From: Euborellia annulipes
Taxonomy: Eukaryota > Arthropoda > Insecta > Dermaptera > Anisolabididae
Direction of reading: 5' to 3'
DNA: 64,000 bases
Assembly: GCA_023213315.1 (NCBI GenBank)
Contig: JAKCPI010003013.1
Span: 1-64,000, forward strand
Shown here: positions 56,280 through 64,000 of the stretch, one piece after another
Numbering within the stretch: position 1 is the first letter of the stretch
How the letters are laid out: every line of letters begins with the position of its first letter
Position numbers and translations under genes: made by a program
Notes under the pieces: generated by a model
Seen by the model: only the letters and a program-made list of their open reading frames with translations
What the model was told of the DNA's origin: nothing
Database searches by the model: none

Positions 56280-56520
56280 ACCCTGTGAATTCGTATTTGC
56301 ACTAGTGTGTTTGTGTGCGTTGGCGTTTGTAGTAGTAATAGTAGAAGCGATAAAATTGTTAGGAAATTACACCGTCTGTTCCCGGTCCCGTCCTTTTGCT
56401 GCTAATAATCCCGTTGATTAATTTCCCCGTGGAGAACGACGGCGGCGAAGACACCGCAAGGAGTTAAAAAGCAGCCGCCATCTTTAATGACGCATCAATT
56501 ATACCTAGAAGCCTCGTTCC
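56280..56520 (-). promoter_or_regulatory. CpG-rich island with YY1-type start motif (-)
   Basis: Locally GC- and CpG-rich (CCCGGTCCCGTCC, CGACGGCGGCGAAG). The minus strand carries AAAGATGGCGGCTGC (56485-56471), a YY1-like motif common at metazoan transcription starts; the ATG there opens only a 5-codon frame. It could be the promoter or first exon of a minus-strand gene, perhaps the one ending at 32034. That link is a guess. Confidence 0.35.
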
Positions 56521-56764
56521 CAAACTAGGTTTTAAGATTCAGGGGCATATTTAAACATCACTTATGCTAGAATAATTATTATAGATATGAAAGACCTACG
56601 GAAATTTAACACCAACTTTGCAATCATTTATCATCCGACAATTACGTATGCATTAAAAACGTTTGTTTTAAGGGGGGGGGGGGAACAAAAAAAATTAATT
56701 AACTCTCTTCAAATAGACTTTAAATTAATATTATTTATTTTATCAGGAGATTTTTAATTTCTCC

Positions 56765-57355
56765 TTTCTATATATGTATATACTTGCATATAGAAAGTAT
56801 TGGGTTCATGTCAAAAATTCGATGTCGAGGTCCCCTGAGTCCAAAAAAGTGGGTCCCTTAAAATGCTCTGTCTATGTCTGTGAACAAAATATCTCAAGAA
56901 TGAAAAGAGCTAGCAGATTGAAATTTTAAGATAGACATCCCCCTATGACGTAACACGAAGTTTTTGAACAAAATCGGTCAAAGAGTACTAATACTTTACT
57001 GATGCACTTTTTTTTCGATTTTCTCAAAATTCGCTCCAACAATTTTGATTAAAATTATCAAAAATCAATTATTTTTTTAGTACTCTTGTACAGTGAGCGC
57101 CACAATTAAGTCCCCACTTGATAGCTTTAGCCTTAAGTATATGGTGTAAAGTGAAATAATTTTAATGACTGAAAAGGTAAAACGTAAAATCTGGTACAGA
57201 TGAATTAATTTTACATTTTCAAATTTAAAATTATTTCACCATTTACCATGTTCCATACCATACTTAAGGTTAAAGCTATCAGATGGGGACATAATTGTGG
57301 CGCTTACTGTACTTCATAGGAAAGATAGGGGAAATGTTGCCATTGACAAAATATA
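56765..57355 (-). mobile_element. Palindromic-head repeat family, minus copy with MITE
   Basis: TCAAAAATTCGATGTCGAGG, TACTAATACTTTACTGATGC and, after the MITE, CTTCATAGGAAAGATAG: reverse of the 15-kb copy. The MITE at 57091-57309 splits it at TA. Confidence 0.75.
57091..57309. mobile_element. Tc1/mariner-type MITE, copy 2
   Basis: CAGTGAGCGCCACAATTAAG ... GTGGCGCTTACTG, flanked by TA (57089-57090, 57310-57311). About 90% like copy 1. The interrupted host repeat reads across the junction (ACTCTTGTA / CTTCATAGG), confirming the borders. Confidence 0.88.
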
Positions 57356-57379
57356 CAATAAATATTTTCGCATGTTTAT

Positions 57380-57580
57380 ATGAATTTTAATATATCAGAA
57401 CTGGCATCCCCATATCATCTTATTGCCAAATGCCCTCTGTACTACAATCAACGGGTAGAGTTCCATATCGATAATCAACTTCCACTTCCGAGATCCGTCC
57501 TCATTTTCCCAGTTCATGAAATTCCCGGAGGTGAAGGGACTCTACTTTCTGCAATAGTATACTTCTGCAACAAAAATTAT
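57380..57580 (+). pseudogene. LINE ORF2 C-terminal remnant
   Basis: The frame from 57380 reads SPYHLIAKCPLYYNQRVEF, the H-L-x-x-x-C-P-x-Y...R zinc-knuckle-like ending of several LINE ORF2 proteins, then LLSAIVYFCNK. It runs on into low-complexity sequence, so the long open frame is not a gene. Confidence 0.55.
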
Positions 57581-57634
57581 AGCCTAAAAAAAAAAAAATT
57601 AATAAATAAAAAAACAGTTCAAAGGTCATTGATA

Positions 57635-57895
57635 CGTTTTTGCTTTGTTATTGTATTGTTATTGCTTTTTTTATTGTATTGTTATTGTATTTTTATTGCT
57701 TTGGTATTATATTTTTATTGCTCCATTAATGTAGTGTTATTGTATTTTTATTGTGTTGTTATTGTATTCATATTGCTTGGTTTTTGTATTAATATTATTT
57801 TGATTTTTCTTAATATTGTATACATATTGTTTTGTTAATAATAGGTTTTGTATAGTTAATGTAGGATTTTAGCCAGATGGCCTATGGCTAAAGGG
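57635..57895 (+). repeat. (ATTGTATTGTT)n-like minisatellite and LINE 3' tail
   Basis: Irregular TTATTGTATTGTTATTG repeats to about 57840, then ATTTTAGCCAGATGGCCTATGG and CAAATAAATG before an A-run: likely the 3' UTR of the LINE upstream. Confidence 0.6.
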
Positions 57896-57956
57896 CAAAT
57901 AAATGAAAAAAAAAAAAAATTAATATTCTGCGGAAATTACATATATGGTATGTTAT

Positions 57957-58055
57957 ACAAAAAATCTGGTATGACAAACACAGAAGGCAACTTTCAATTA
58001 CCGAATGTAAAAGAAAGTTGTGTGTTGTGCGGCCAAAAACACCTGATTTTTTCTT
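57957..58055 (+). repeat. CTGGTRTGAC hairpin
   Basis: AAAAATCTGGTATGACAAAC ... AACACCTGATTTTTTC, with CAACTTTC/GAAAGTTG inner pairing; isolated head of the palindromic family. Confidence 0.65.
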
Positions 58056-58379
58056 CATAAGTTTGATAATATTATTCCTCACCCCCTTATCGATTTTTTT
58101 TTCACTAATAAATGTTGACATTACACAATTATGAATGTACTTTTCTTTTTTTTTTTACTTTTTTAGAACATTAAATATTCAATTATCTTACATGTTATTA
58201 AATTTCCTCCTTAAACTTTCGCCATATTTAATAATAAGTGGATTAAAAAAAAAATAAAATAAAATATTGAGCGCTCTTAAAAGGATATTTACTTCATTAT
58301 CTGGTTGTCGTTAGAAATTAATTATATAAAATAACGAGAACACGAAGCTAATAAATAAATTCAAAGAAGTTTCATTCGA

Positions 58380-58860
58380 GTCTAATTTTTAAAGAAAGTT
58401 AACTGAAAAAGTACATCCGAAAAGTACTGGCCGATTTCATTTATTTAAGAGTTTTTCGCCCCTCAGAAGAGTATTTAACTTAAATATAAAATACTAACTC
58501 ATTTATTGTATGCTTAATTTTGAATAGAGCTACACTAAAAAAAAATCTTAATTTTAGTGTGTTTTGGACTACTAAATTTACAAATTTATGCGTTTAAATA
58601 TTTACAACAAAAAAAAATTATTTTAAAATTACAATTTTCTTCGAAAAATAGAGTATGTATTGTAATTTTACATACATTGTATAGTAATTTTATTAAAAAT
58701 TGTAATTCTAAAATTACCACACAATTGCACTCTAATTTTCAAATGTCTTTCTAAAATTACAATATATTTGTAAATGGTTTTTGCAAAGACTTTTGGCCTC
58801 AAAACGTGTATTTCCATCTAATACTGTACTTTCTATATTAACAGAGAAGAAAGTAAAAAG
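58380..58860 (+). repeat. Mixed repeat remnants
   Basis: 58380-58515: internal part of the palindromic family (AAAAAGTACATCCGAAAAGT). 58535-58790: TGTAATTTTAC-rich repeat inserted into it. 58800-58860: its end (AACGTGTATTTCCATC, AAGAAAGTAAAA). Confidence 0.6.
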
Positions 58861-59479
58861 AAATTATTTTTAATAAAGAATATCTTATTATTAATATTAT
58901 AAGAAAATTTCTTTTAAAGTTATTATAATAATAAAGAATCCTGCATACGTTATCTAAAGCCATATCCCGATATTTTAAGAAAAGGTTTTTTCGACGATAA
59001 TAAAATAAGAACGTAAGCTTAAGCTTAGCAAAAAAAAAAAAAAACCAACAAAAACTAATTAGTCTTCACAATATTCTAATTAGTATAAAGGAAGTAAAAG
59101 TTTAAGAATAAACTAACTTTTTAAAACAAATAACAACAACAACAAGTGAAGCGAATAAAATGTGGCATAAAAAAGACCTTTAAATTTTACGGACTATGAA
59201 ATGAAATAGAGATTTGAATTTCAAAATAAATAAATAAATATAAAATTGGGTTCGAATGAGTGACACCCGGTGTCAAAAAGTCACTCACTTTCACGTCTCG
59301 TTTTTTTTTTTTTTTTTTTAACAGGTGAACGAGACGTCGTTTTATTGATTATTTGTATACGGTATTTCCATATCACCTGCAATTTATTATTATTATATAC
59401 AAATAAACTTTTCTAGTATATTTATTTAATAAGTGAGATTTATTATGACATTTTATAAATCAAAAATTGAAATGTTATA
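58861..59479. other. AT-rich intergenic DNA
   Basis: A small inverted pair, GAGTGACACCCGGTGTCAAAAAGTCACTC, at 59259-59287, and ACGTCTCG / CGAGACGT at 59295-59336 around a T-run. No gene was seen. Confidence 0.5.
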
Positions 59480-59784
59480 ATGCCTTTGACCCAAATTAGC
59501 CGGGTGTTTACAAAATCAATTGTGAACACCGTAATCTTACATATATTGGCCAAACTGGTCGAAAAATACTCATGAGGATGATCGGGCAATACGTCTGCGT
59601 CATCCGGAAAAAAGTGCGTTGGAGGAACATTGCCTTGATACGGATCATAAAGTGGGTGTGATTAAAGCTAAGGTTATCGCATCAGAAAATAATTAGTCAA
59701 GAAGAATAACTAGAGAAACTGTTGAAATTCAAAAACATCCAAACAATGTGAATAGAGATGACGGATACTAAACAGAATTTTATT
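59480..59784 (+). pseudogene. Penelope-like element, GIY-YIG endonuclease remnant
   Basis: The + frame reads PGVYKINCEHRNLTYIGQTG, i.e. the GIY...YIG signature of the Penelope C-terminal endonuclease. It then shifts frame near 59573 and continues SALEEHCLDTDH, a stop, and RETVEIQKHPNNVNRDDGY, a stop. The H-P-x-N-x-N-R-D-x-G-Y ending is typical of Penelope proteins. One frameshift and several stops make it dead. It is cut at 59785-59792 by a hAT insertion; sequence after 60672 may be its continuation. Confidence 0.85.
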
Positions 59785-59964
59785 GTTAGAAATAGGGATG
59801 AAACGATAACACTGAGGTATCGATACTTTTACTCGATACAGATATCGGTCGCAAAGTATCGAGTAGGTACTCGGTATCGATTGAAAAGTATCGATACTTA
59901 CTCGTATCGGTCAATTTTTTCGTGCAATTAAAGATAAGCAAAAACAGCAGTAAGTTCTGATATT

Positions 59965-60290
59965 ATCAACTTAGGAACTTTGCAGCCAGGAGATTAAATA
60001 AAAATCTTTTATTTAATTTCTATTTGCTGACGTTTCGGTCGCCAATCACGACCTTCAACATCGGAGACCTCCGAGTAGCAAGTATATGATAATATTTTTG
60101 TACATATCAAAGTCAAAAGAAATTGTATATTTTTAATTGCAATGAATATTAAAATAGCTAAAATCGTGTATAAATGATATTTGCCCTGATGAAGGTCGTG
60201 ATTGGAGTCCGAAACGTCGACAAATAGAAATTATAATAAATAAAAGATTTTTTATTTAATCTCCAGGCTGCAAAGTCTCTGAGAATCTTG
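59965..60290. mobile_element. Foldback element with two hammerhead arms
   Basis: Arms about 59968-60062 and 60178-60285 (CTTTGCAGCC.GGAGATTAAAT and complement; AAAATCTTTTATTTAATTTC). The left arm (-) has perfect stem II GGTCG/CGACC but a broken core (ATGTTGA). The right arm (+) has the CTGATGA core but mismatched stem II. Nested in the hAT element. Confidence 0.75.
60178..60227 (+). ncRNA. Small hammerhead ribozyme (Penelope-type)
   Basis: Stem I TATTTGCC / GACAAATA pairs 7 of 8; core CTGATGA (60186-60192); extra A; stem II GGTCG/AGTCC, weakened by two mismatches; GAAA (60211-60214); CGTC with predicted cleavage after 60218. Same layout as 24060-24108. Stem II damage may reduce activity. Confidence 0.6.
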
Positions 60291-60748
60291 ATTAAATCTC
60301 CACAGGCATAAAACATTAAGTTCTTGAGAAAAAAAAAAAAAACGACGACCAAAAAAAAAAAAATTCAGTTTTAGCGGTACTATCCAAAAATAATAATTTT
60401 TCAATGTGTTTCCCTGTTAAACACTTCTATAATAAAAATTAAAATACAGTGGTAGAAACCATTCGATTGTAAACAAGAACAAATGGACGTAAATGTTCTT
60501 TCGGGCTAACTAATCATCGCTTACGAGGACCGAGTATCGATACGAGTATTTTTGACCGATACCTACTTGGTACTCGATTCCAAAGTATCGATTCCAAAAG
60601 TACTTGGTATCGAAAGAAAAGTATCGAGTAAGTACTTGTATTTACTCGTATCGTTTCATCCCTAGTTAGAAATCTCTTGAACAGGTGTTTCCGTTGGCTT
60701 TACATAATCATTATATATACAACCCTGTATATATAAAACTTACAAGGG

Positions 60749-61012
60749 CAGTGGCGTCATTTGGGGTGGGGGAGCAGGGGCAGGTGCGTTCGCCCCCCCC
60801 CCCCCTCCCAAGGGCTCTGATTTTTATAAAATTTTATATTATTTTAAATAAAATACTCCAAAATTCATCTACAAGTATACAAACTATACAAAATTAAACA
60901 ATTAATTAAATTAAATATGTTTTGGCCAAATTTGAGTACCCATTTGTAAGTAAATTTTAAGAAAAAAAAATTGTTTGCCCCCCCCCAGGAAAAAGTTTAA
61001 ATGACGCCACTG
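60749..61012. mobile_element. hAT-type MITE, 264 bp
   Basis: Ends CAGTGGCGTCATTT and AAATGACGCCACTG with exact 8-bp duplications TACAAGGG (60741-60748, 61013-61020). C-runs lie inside both ends. Confidence 0.92.
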
Positions 61013-61036
61013 TACAAGGGGAGTGCATGTCATTGA

Positions 61037-61107
61037 ATGATTTGCACACGGCGAAATTCGAACTCGAGATTTCGTGTTTACAAAGAAGAAACGCTACCAA
61101 ATCAGCC
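61037..61107 (-). repeat. tRNA-like SINE head (-)
   Basis: The minus strand reads GTGGCTGATTTGGTAGCG (box A) and GAGTTCGAATTTC (box B) at tRNA spacing. The acceptor stem does not pair, so it is a SINE head, of a family different from the GGGGCTTGG SINE. Confidence 0.5.
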
Positions 61108-61119
61108 ACAGGGGCTTTT

Positions 61120-61400
61120 CGAATTGTTATTGTTAGCAACGGCATAAGGGGCCCACATCTTGAGGGTACGTGGATGGCGACCACGAGCTACCCGAGCTGG
61201 GACAGGTAGTCCTTCAGTTGTTTAAATGTCTGTCTCTTCCTTCCTCTTTTTAACAGGCGTCAGACCGTGCGACGGGCCGGCCTGTCCTATTTCTTCCGGT
61301 CGTCAAAGGTATTATATGGTTGGAGGAAAAGAGTGAGGTCCGCCGACCCCGAATCGCGGGACAAAGCGAGGAAAGAAGAAGAAGAAGAGCAACGGCATAA
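61120..61400 (+). repeat. SINE/LINE body and tail
   Basis: GGATGGCGACCACGAGC (shared in inverse with 15.79 kb), ACCGTGCGACGGGCCGGCCTG (shared in inverse with 63.95 kb) and GAGGTCCGCCGACCCC...GAAGAAGAAGAAGAG, the same 3' tail as the LINE at 28.8 kb. A SINE using a LINE tail, with the tRNA-like head just upstream on the opposite strand, is possible. Confidence 0.5.
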
Positions 61401-61488
61401 GGCATGCTGGCAAAATCTTTAACATTTTTTTTTTTAGCCACACGGTTGAGAAGTGCATTCTCTAGATTTAAGAGAATTTGTTTTATAT

Positions 61489-61853
61489 TAGGGTCCGACC
61501 GAAACAAGATTTTCAGCCGAAACCGAAACCGAATATTCGGCCTCAACCTTAGTTTCGGCCTAACCGTAACCGAAACCGAAACATGTATTTTCTATAAAAA
61601 AATTTATATATTTTTTTTTTTTGAAATTTTTTCCCCTCCGTGAAAATAATTTTAGCTTTTTTTTAGGGGGACAAAAATTTTTTCCTCCTTCAAGTGCAAA
61701 TCATTTGACCTTTTTTTTTTTTAAGACTCAAGTTTCGGCCGGCCGAAAGTTTCGGCTACTTTTTGGCCGAAACCGAAACTACGGCCGAAACCATGATTTT
61801 TGGCCGAAACTGGCCGAAACCGTAACCGAAACCGAATATTCGGTCGGTTCCTA
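61489..61853. mobile_element. hAT-type MITE, 365 bp
   Basis: Ends TAGGGTCCGACCGAA and TTCGGTCGGTTCCTA, exact 8-bp duplications TTTTATAT (61481-61488, 61854-61861). Subterminal CCGAAACCGAAAC repeats on both sides. Confidence 0.92.
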
Positions 61854-62987
61854 TTTTATATTAAGTGCTACACATAAAAAATTTTTCGTTCAAATCGGTC
61901 AGATGAAGGCTATGCACTCCTTTGTTAGAATATTAATAATAAGTAAATTGTAATTGAATGTATTTTGTAAAAATATTTTTGTACAACTGTGAAAGCCTAA
62001 ACTCCACAACTTTCTATAACCAAAAAGATAAAATAAAAAAAAAAAAAAACAAAAACAAAAAAAAAAAAACCGTCACAATATGAATTTATTTTAATATACC
62101 AGGTATTTTTGTGCAAGTTTTTCTTTCGGTTCATTTTGCCGTAGAAAAGTTACTTGGTGTCTTGCAGGCAGAGGTTGACGATCCCCATTTATTAAATTAT
62201 TTCTTTATTTAATATTCGAGTCTGTTCTGGCTATATACATGTATATAGATAAAAATTCTATTATCGATGACTTCCGGTTGAAAAAAAAAAAAAAAAAAAC
62301 TTGTGCTATTTATTCGTTTAAAATTCAATCATTTCAAGAATATCTCATCTTTTTGATTCATATACTCTAAAATAAAAAAAATAAATAAATCTTTTCATTA
62401 AATATTAATTAATAAAATATTATGGTGAAATGTAAAATTTTTAATAACACTTTTTTTTTAAGGGTGGAAACTTATTTCCAACTGAAAAGAGGGCCGACGA
62501 TCTTTTGTTCGACTAACATTTCATTAAATCTTAGGGTGGTGGTCTCCCTCTGCTCCAGTTGTTCGTCGAAACTGGAAAACTGGGTGGTTAAAGGGGGGGG
62601 GGGAGGTGGCAAAGGGGGGGGACTACACAGCTGGTCAACTCTCTCTCTCTCTCTCTCTCTCTCTGCTTAAAGGAGAAAACTTGGCAAAATTGTTTCCCTA
62701 CTTAAAAGAATATAAACTTTGTGAAATAATAAATACAAAAGGGGAAGTGTGTAACAAAAAAAAAAAAAATAATAATAAATTGTAAATTTATACATAATTT
62801 TCTTTCTTTCTTAACTGAATGATGAAGTTAATTCAAAAAACGTTAAACAAAGACGATTTAAAAAGCATTTTTAGCAAAATCCTAATTTATAAACGTATAT
62901 TAAAATCTAGATTAACTTAAAATGCCGAGACCCCTTGTTTAAGGCCATTTTAAGATAACCTAACCTCAAAATCTTGATGAGCTTGCT
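61854..62987. other. AT-rich intergenic DNA with (CT)n
   Basis: A pure (CT)n run at 62639-62664 preceded by G-runs (62595-62620), and several A-runs. No gene was seen. Confidence 0.6.
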
Positions 62988-63108
62988 ATTTAAGCTATTT
63001 GATATTCAAATGGCTTAAATAAAATCATCGGACTGCCTGGGGTCCGAACCCGCGACTTTTGGTATACGAGGTTAGCACGCTAGCCCCTACATAAAGCCCC
63101 GAGGGTAT
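62988..63108 (-). mobile_element. SINE head half (-)
   Basis: GCTATTTGATATTCAAATGGC palindrome, ATCGGACTGCCTGGGGTCCG, GTTAGCACGCTAGCC and AAGCCCCGAGGG: the full tRNA-like head in reverse; the tail is missing. Confidence 0.78.
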
Positions 63109-63179
63109 TCAAACATATTTAATTTTAATCAAATCAATCTTAAGTAATTCCACAAATATTATTTAGCTTATTTTTATTG

Positions 63180-63445
63180 AGCTCCAAATGTTTTTTAATT
63201 GATTTATATTCATTTCAGTCCCTTGGAAAATGCATTGAAACTGAAAAAAAAAAATCGTTGGAGCGAATTTTGAGAAAATCGAAAAAAACTGAAAAAGTAC
63301 ATCAGTAAAGCAATAGTATTTTTTGGCCGATTTTGTTCAAAAGCTTATTTTCATCCCTGAGGAGGGTGCATAACTTAAATAAAGAATTTCAACTTCATAG
63401 CTCTTTTATTTCTTGAGATATTTTGTTCACGGGCAATGATAACAA
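63180..63445 (+). repeat. Palindromic family, internal fragment
   Basis: ATCGTTGGAGCGAATTTTGAG, AAAAAGTACATCAGTAAAGC and TTTTGGCCGATTTTGTTC; interior of the 15-kb family. Confidence 0.7.
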
Positions 63446-63449
63446 TTGT

Positions 63450-63720
63450 AAAGTAATTGTAAATGATATCTACTATGCATTTATCTACGAAATTTACAAA
63501 TTTATGCGTTCAAATATTTACAACAAAAAAACATTTTAAAATTACAATTTCTTCGAAAAATAGAGTACTTATTGTAATTTTAGATACATTGTATACTAAT
63601 TTTCGTAATAAATTGTATTTTTTTTTTCGAAAGCAGTTTGGGATACAAAATTTAGTATGATTTTGTTTATGTAATTTGCTTCCTACACAATTGTAAAATC
63701 AACAATATTTCTTTTACAGT
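63450..63720 (+). repeat. TGTAATTTTAC-rich repeat
   Basis: ACGAAATTTACAAATTTATG, AAAATTACAATTTCTTCG and TTTACAGTGTATTG at the end; matches 58535-58790. Confidence 0.65.
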
Positions 63721-63865
63721 GTATTGTTTGTTTTTTTTGTTTTTTTTTTATTATACAAAGGGTACTTGGCCAAAGCCATTTTCCCCGTACATTCTCATGT
63801 TTTTTACAAAAGATTTTTTTTTTTTTTTTACATTTTTTTACAGTGTATTGTTATTTTCTGTTATT

Positions 63866-63976
63866 TATCTTCTTCTTCTTCTGTCCTTGCCCTATTCCCT
63901 CTCCAGTCCTATCGTGGGTTTTTGCGACCGAATAGATAAAACAGGCCGGCCAGTCACACGGTCTGATTCCTGTTGA
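63866..63976 (-). repeat. LINE-tail-like repeat, cut by window end
   Basis: CTTCTTCTTCTTCTGTCC at one side and CAGGCCGGCCAGTCACACGG at the other: the inverse of the 61.25-61.40 kb sequence. Confidence 0.5.
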
Positions 63977-64000
63977 TATATAATTCGCTAATGTCCGTCT

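Larger units (their letters stand above)
59793..60664. mobile_element. Non-autonomous hAT element, 872 bp
   Basis: Inverted ends TAGGGATGAAACGATA and TATCGTTTCATCCCTA with exact 8-bp duplications GTTAGAAA (59785-59792, 60665-60672). Subterminal regions on both sides are built of GTATCGAT/ACTCGATAC motifs. The middle holds the ribozyme foldback. No transposase. Confidence 0.92.

Noticed and set aside
57590..57838. Hydrophobic 80-residue tail resembling membrane segments
   Set aside because: Encoded by an ATTGTATTGTT minisatellite; low-complexity artefact behind a LINE fragment.
61404..61953. Two + frames of 79 and 110 aa
   Set aside because: Lie across a hAT MITE with CCGAAACCGAAAC repeats.

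Overview
This is a eukaryotic window: introns with GT-AG borders, very AT-rich DNA, and dense transposable elements. The protein sequences are animal-like, and the NEDD8-conjugating enzyme reads like an arthropod or other protostome copy. The species cannot be fixed from the sequence. Only about 4% of the window codes for recognisable host protein.

Genes. (1) UBE2M/UBC12 (+, 16265-18698, 4 exons, 182 aa), the E2 enzyme for NEDD8, is complete. (2) GCNA (+, 20924-30478, 11 exons, 610 aa) is a SprT-like metalloprotease with SUMO-interaction motifs, a zinc finger and an HMG-box-like tail. All its exon phases agree. (3) A minus-strand gene of unknown function (stop at 32034, at least 4 exons up to about 35426) converges tail-to-tail on GCNA. 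Its upstream exon runs into the edge of a large satellite array. Its 5' end may lie beyond the array, possibly near a GC-rich island at 56.3-56.5 kb; that link is a guess.

Layout. 0-15.7 kb: a 168-bp satellite, foldback elements, SINEs and nested hAT elements. 15.7-31.8 kb: UBE2M and GCNA, with introns full of repeats. 32.0-35.4 kb: the unknown minus-strand gene. 35.4-48.5 kb: about 31.7 near-identical copies of a 412-bp satellite. 48.5-64 kb: gene-poor repeat DNA with a Penelope-like element fragment, several hAT MITEs with exact 8-bp target duplications, two Tc1/mariner-type MITEs and LINE 3' ends.

Most interesting signal: repeated small hammerhead-ribozyme motifs, of the stem-III-less kind known from Penelope-like retroelements, carried on foldback repeats. 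One at 24060-24108 has an intact core and lies sense-oriented in GCNA intron 4. Another at 60178-60227 sits in a hAT element that has itself inserted into a Penelope GIY-YIG endonuclease pseudogene. At least six decayed relatives are scattered through the window. In each foldback where both arms carry the motif, no more than one arm keeps the conserved core.
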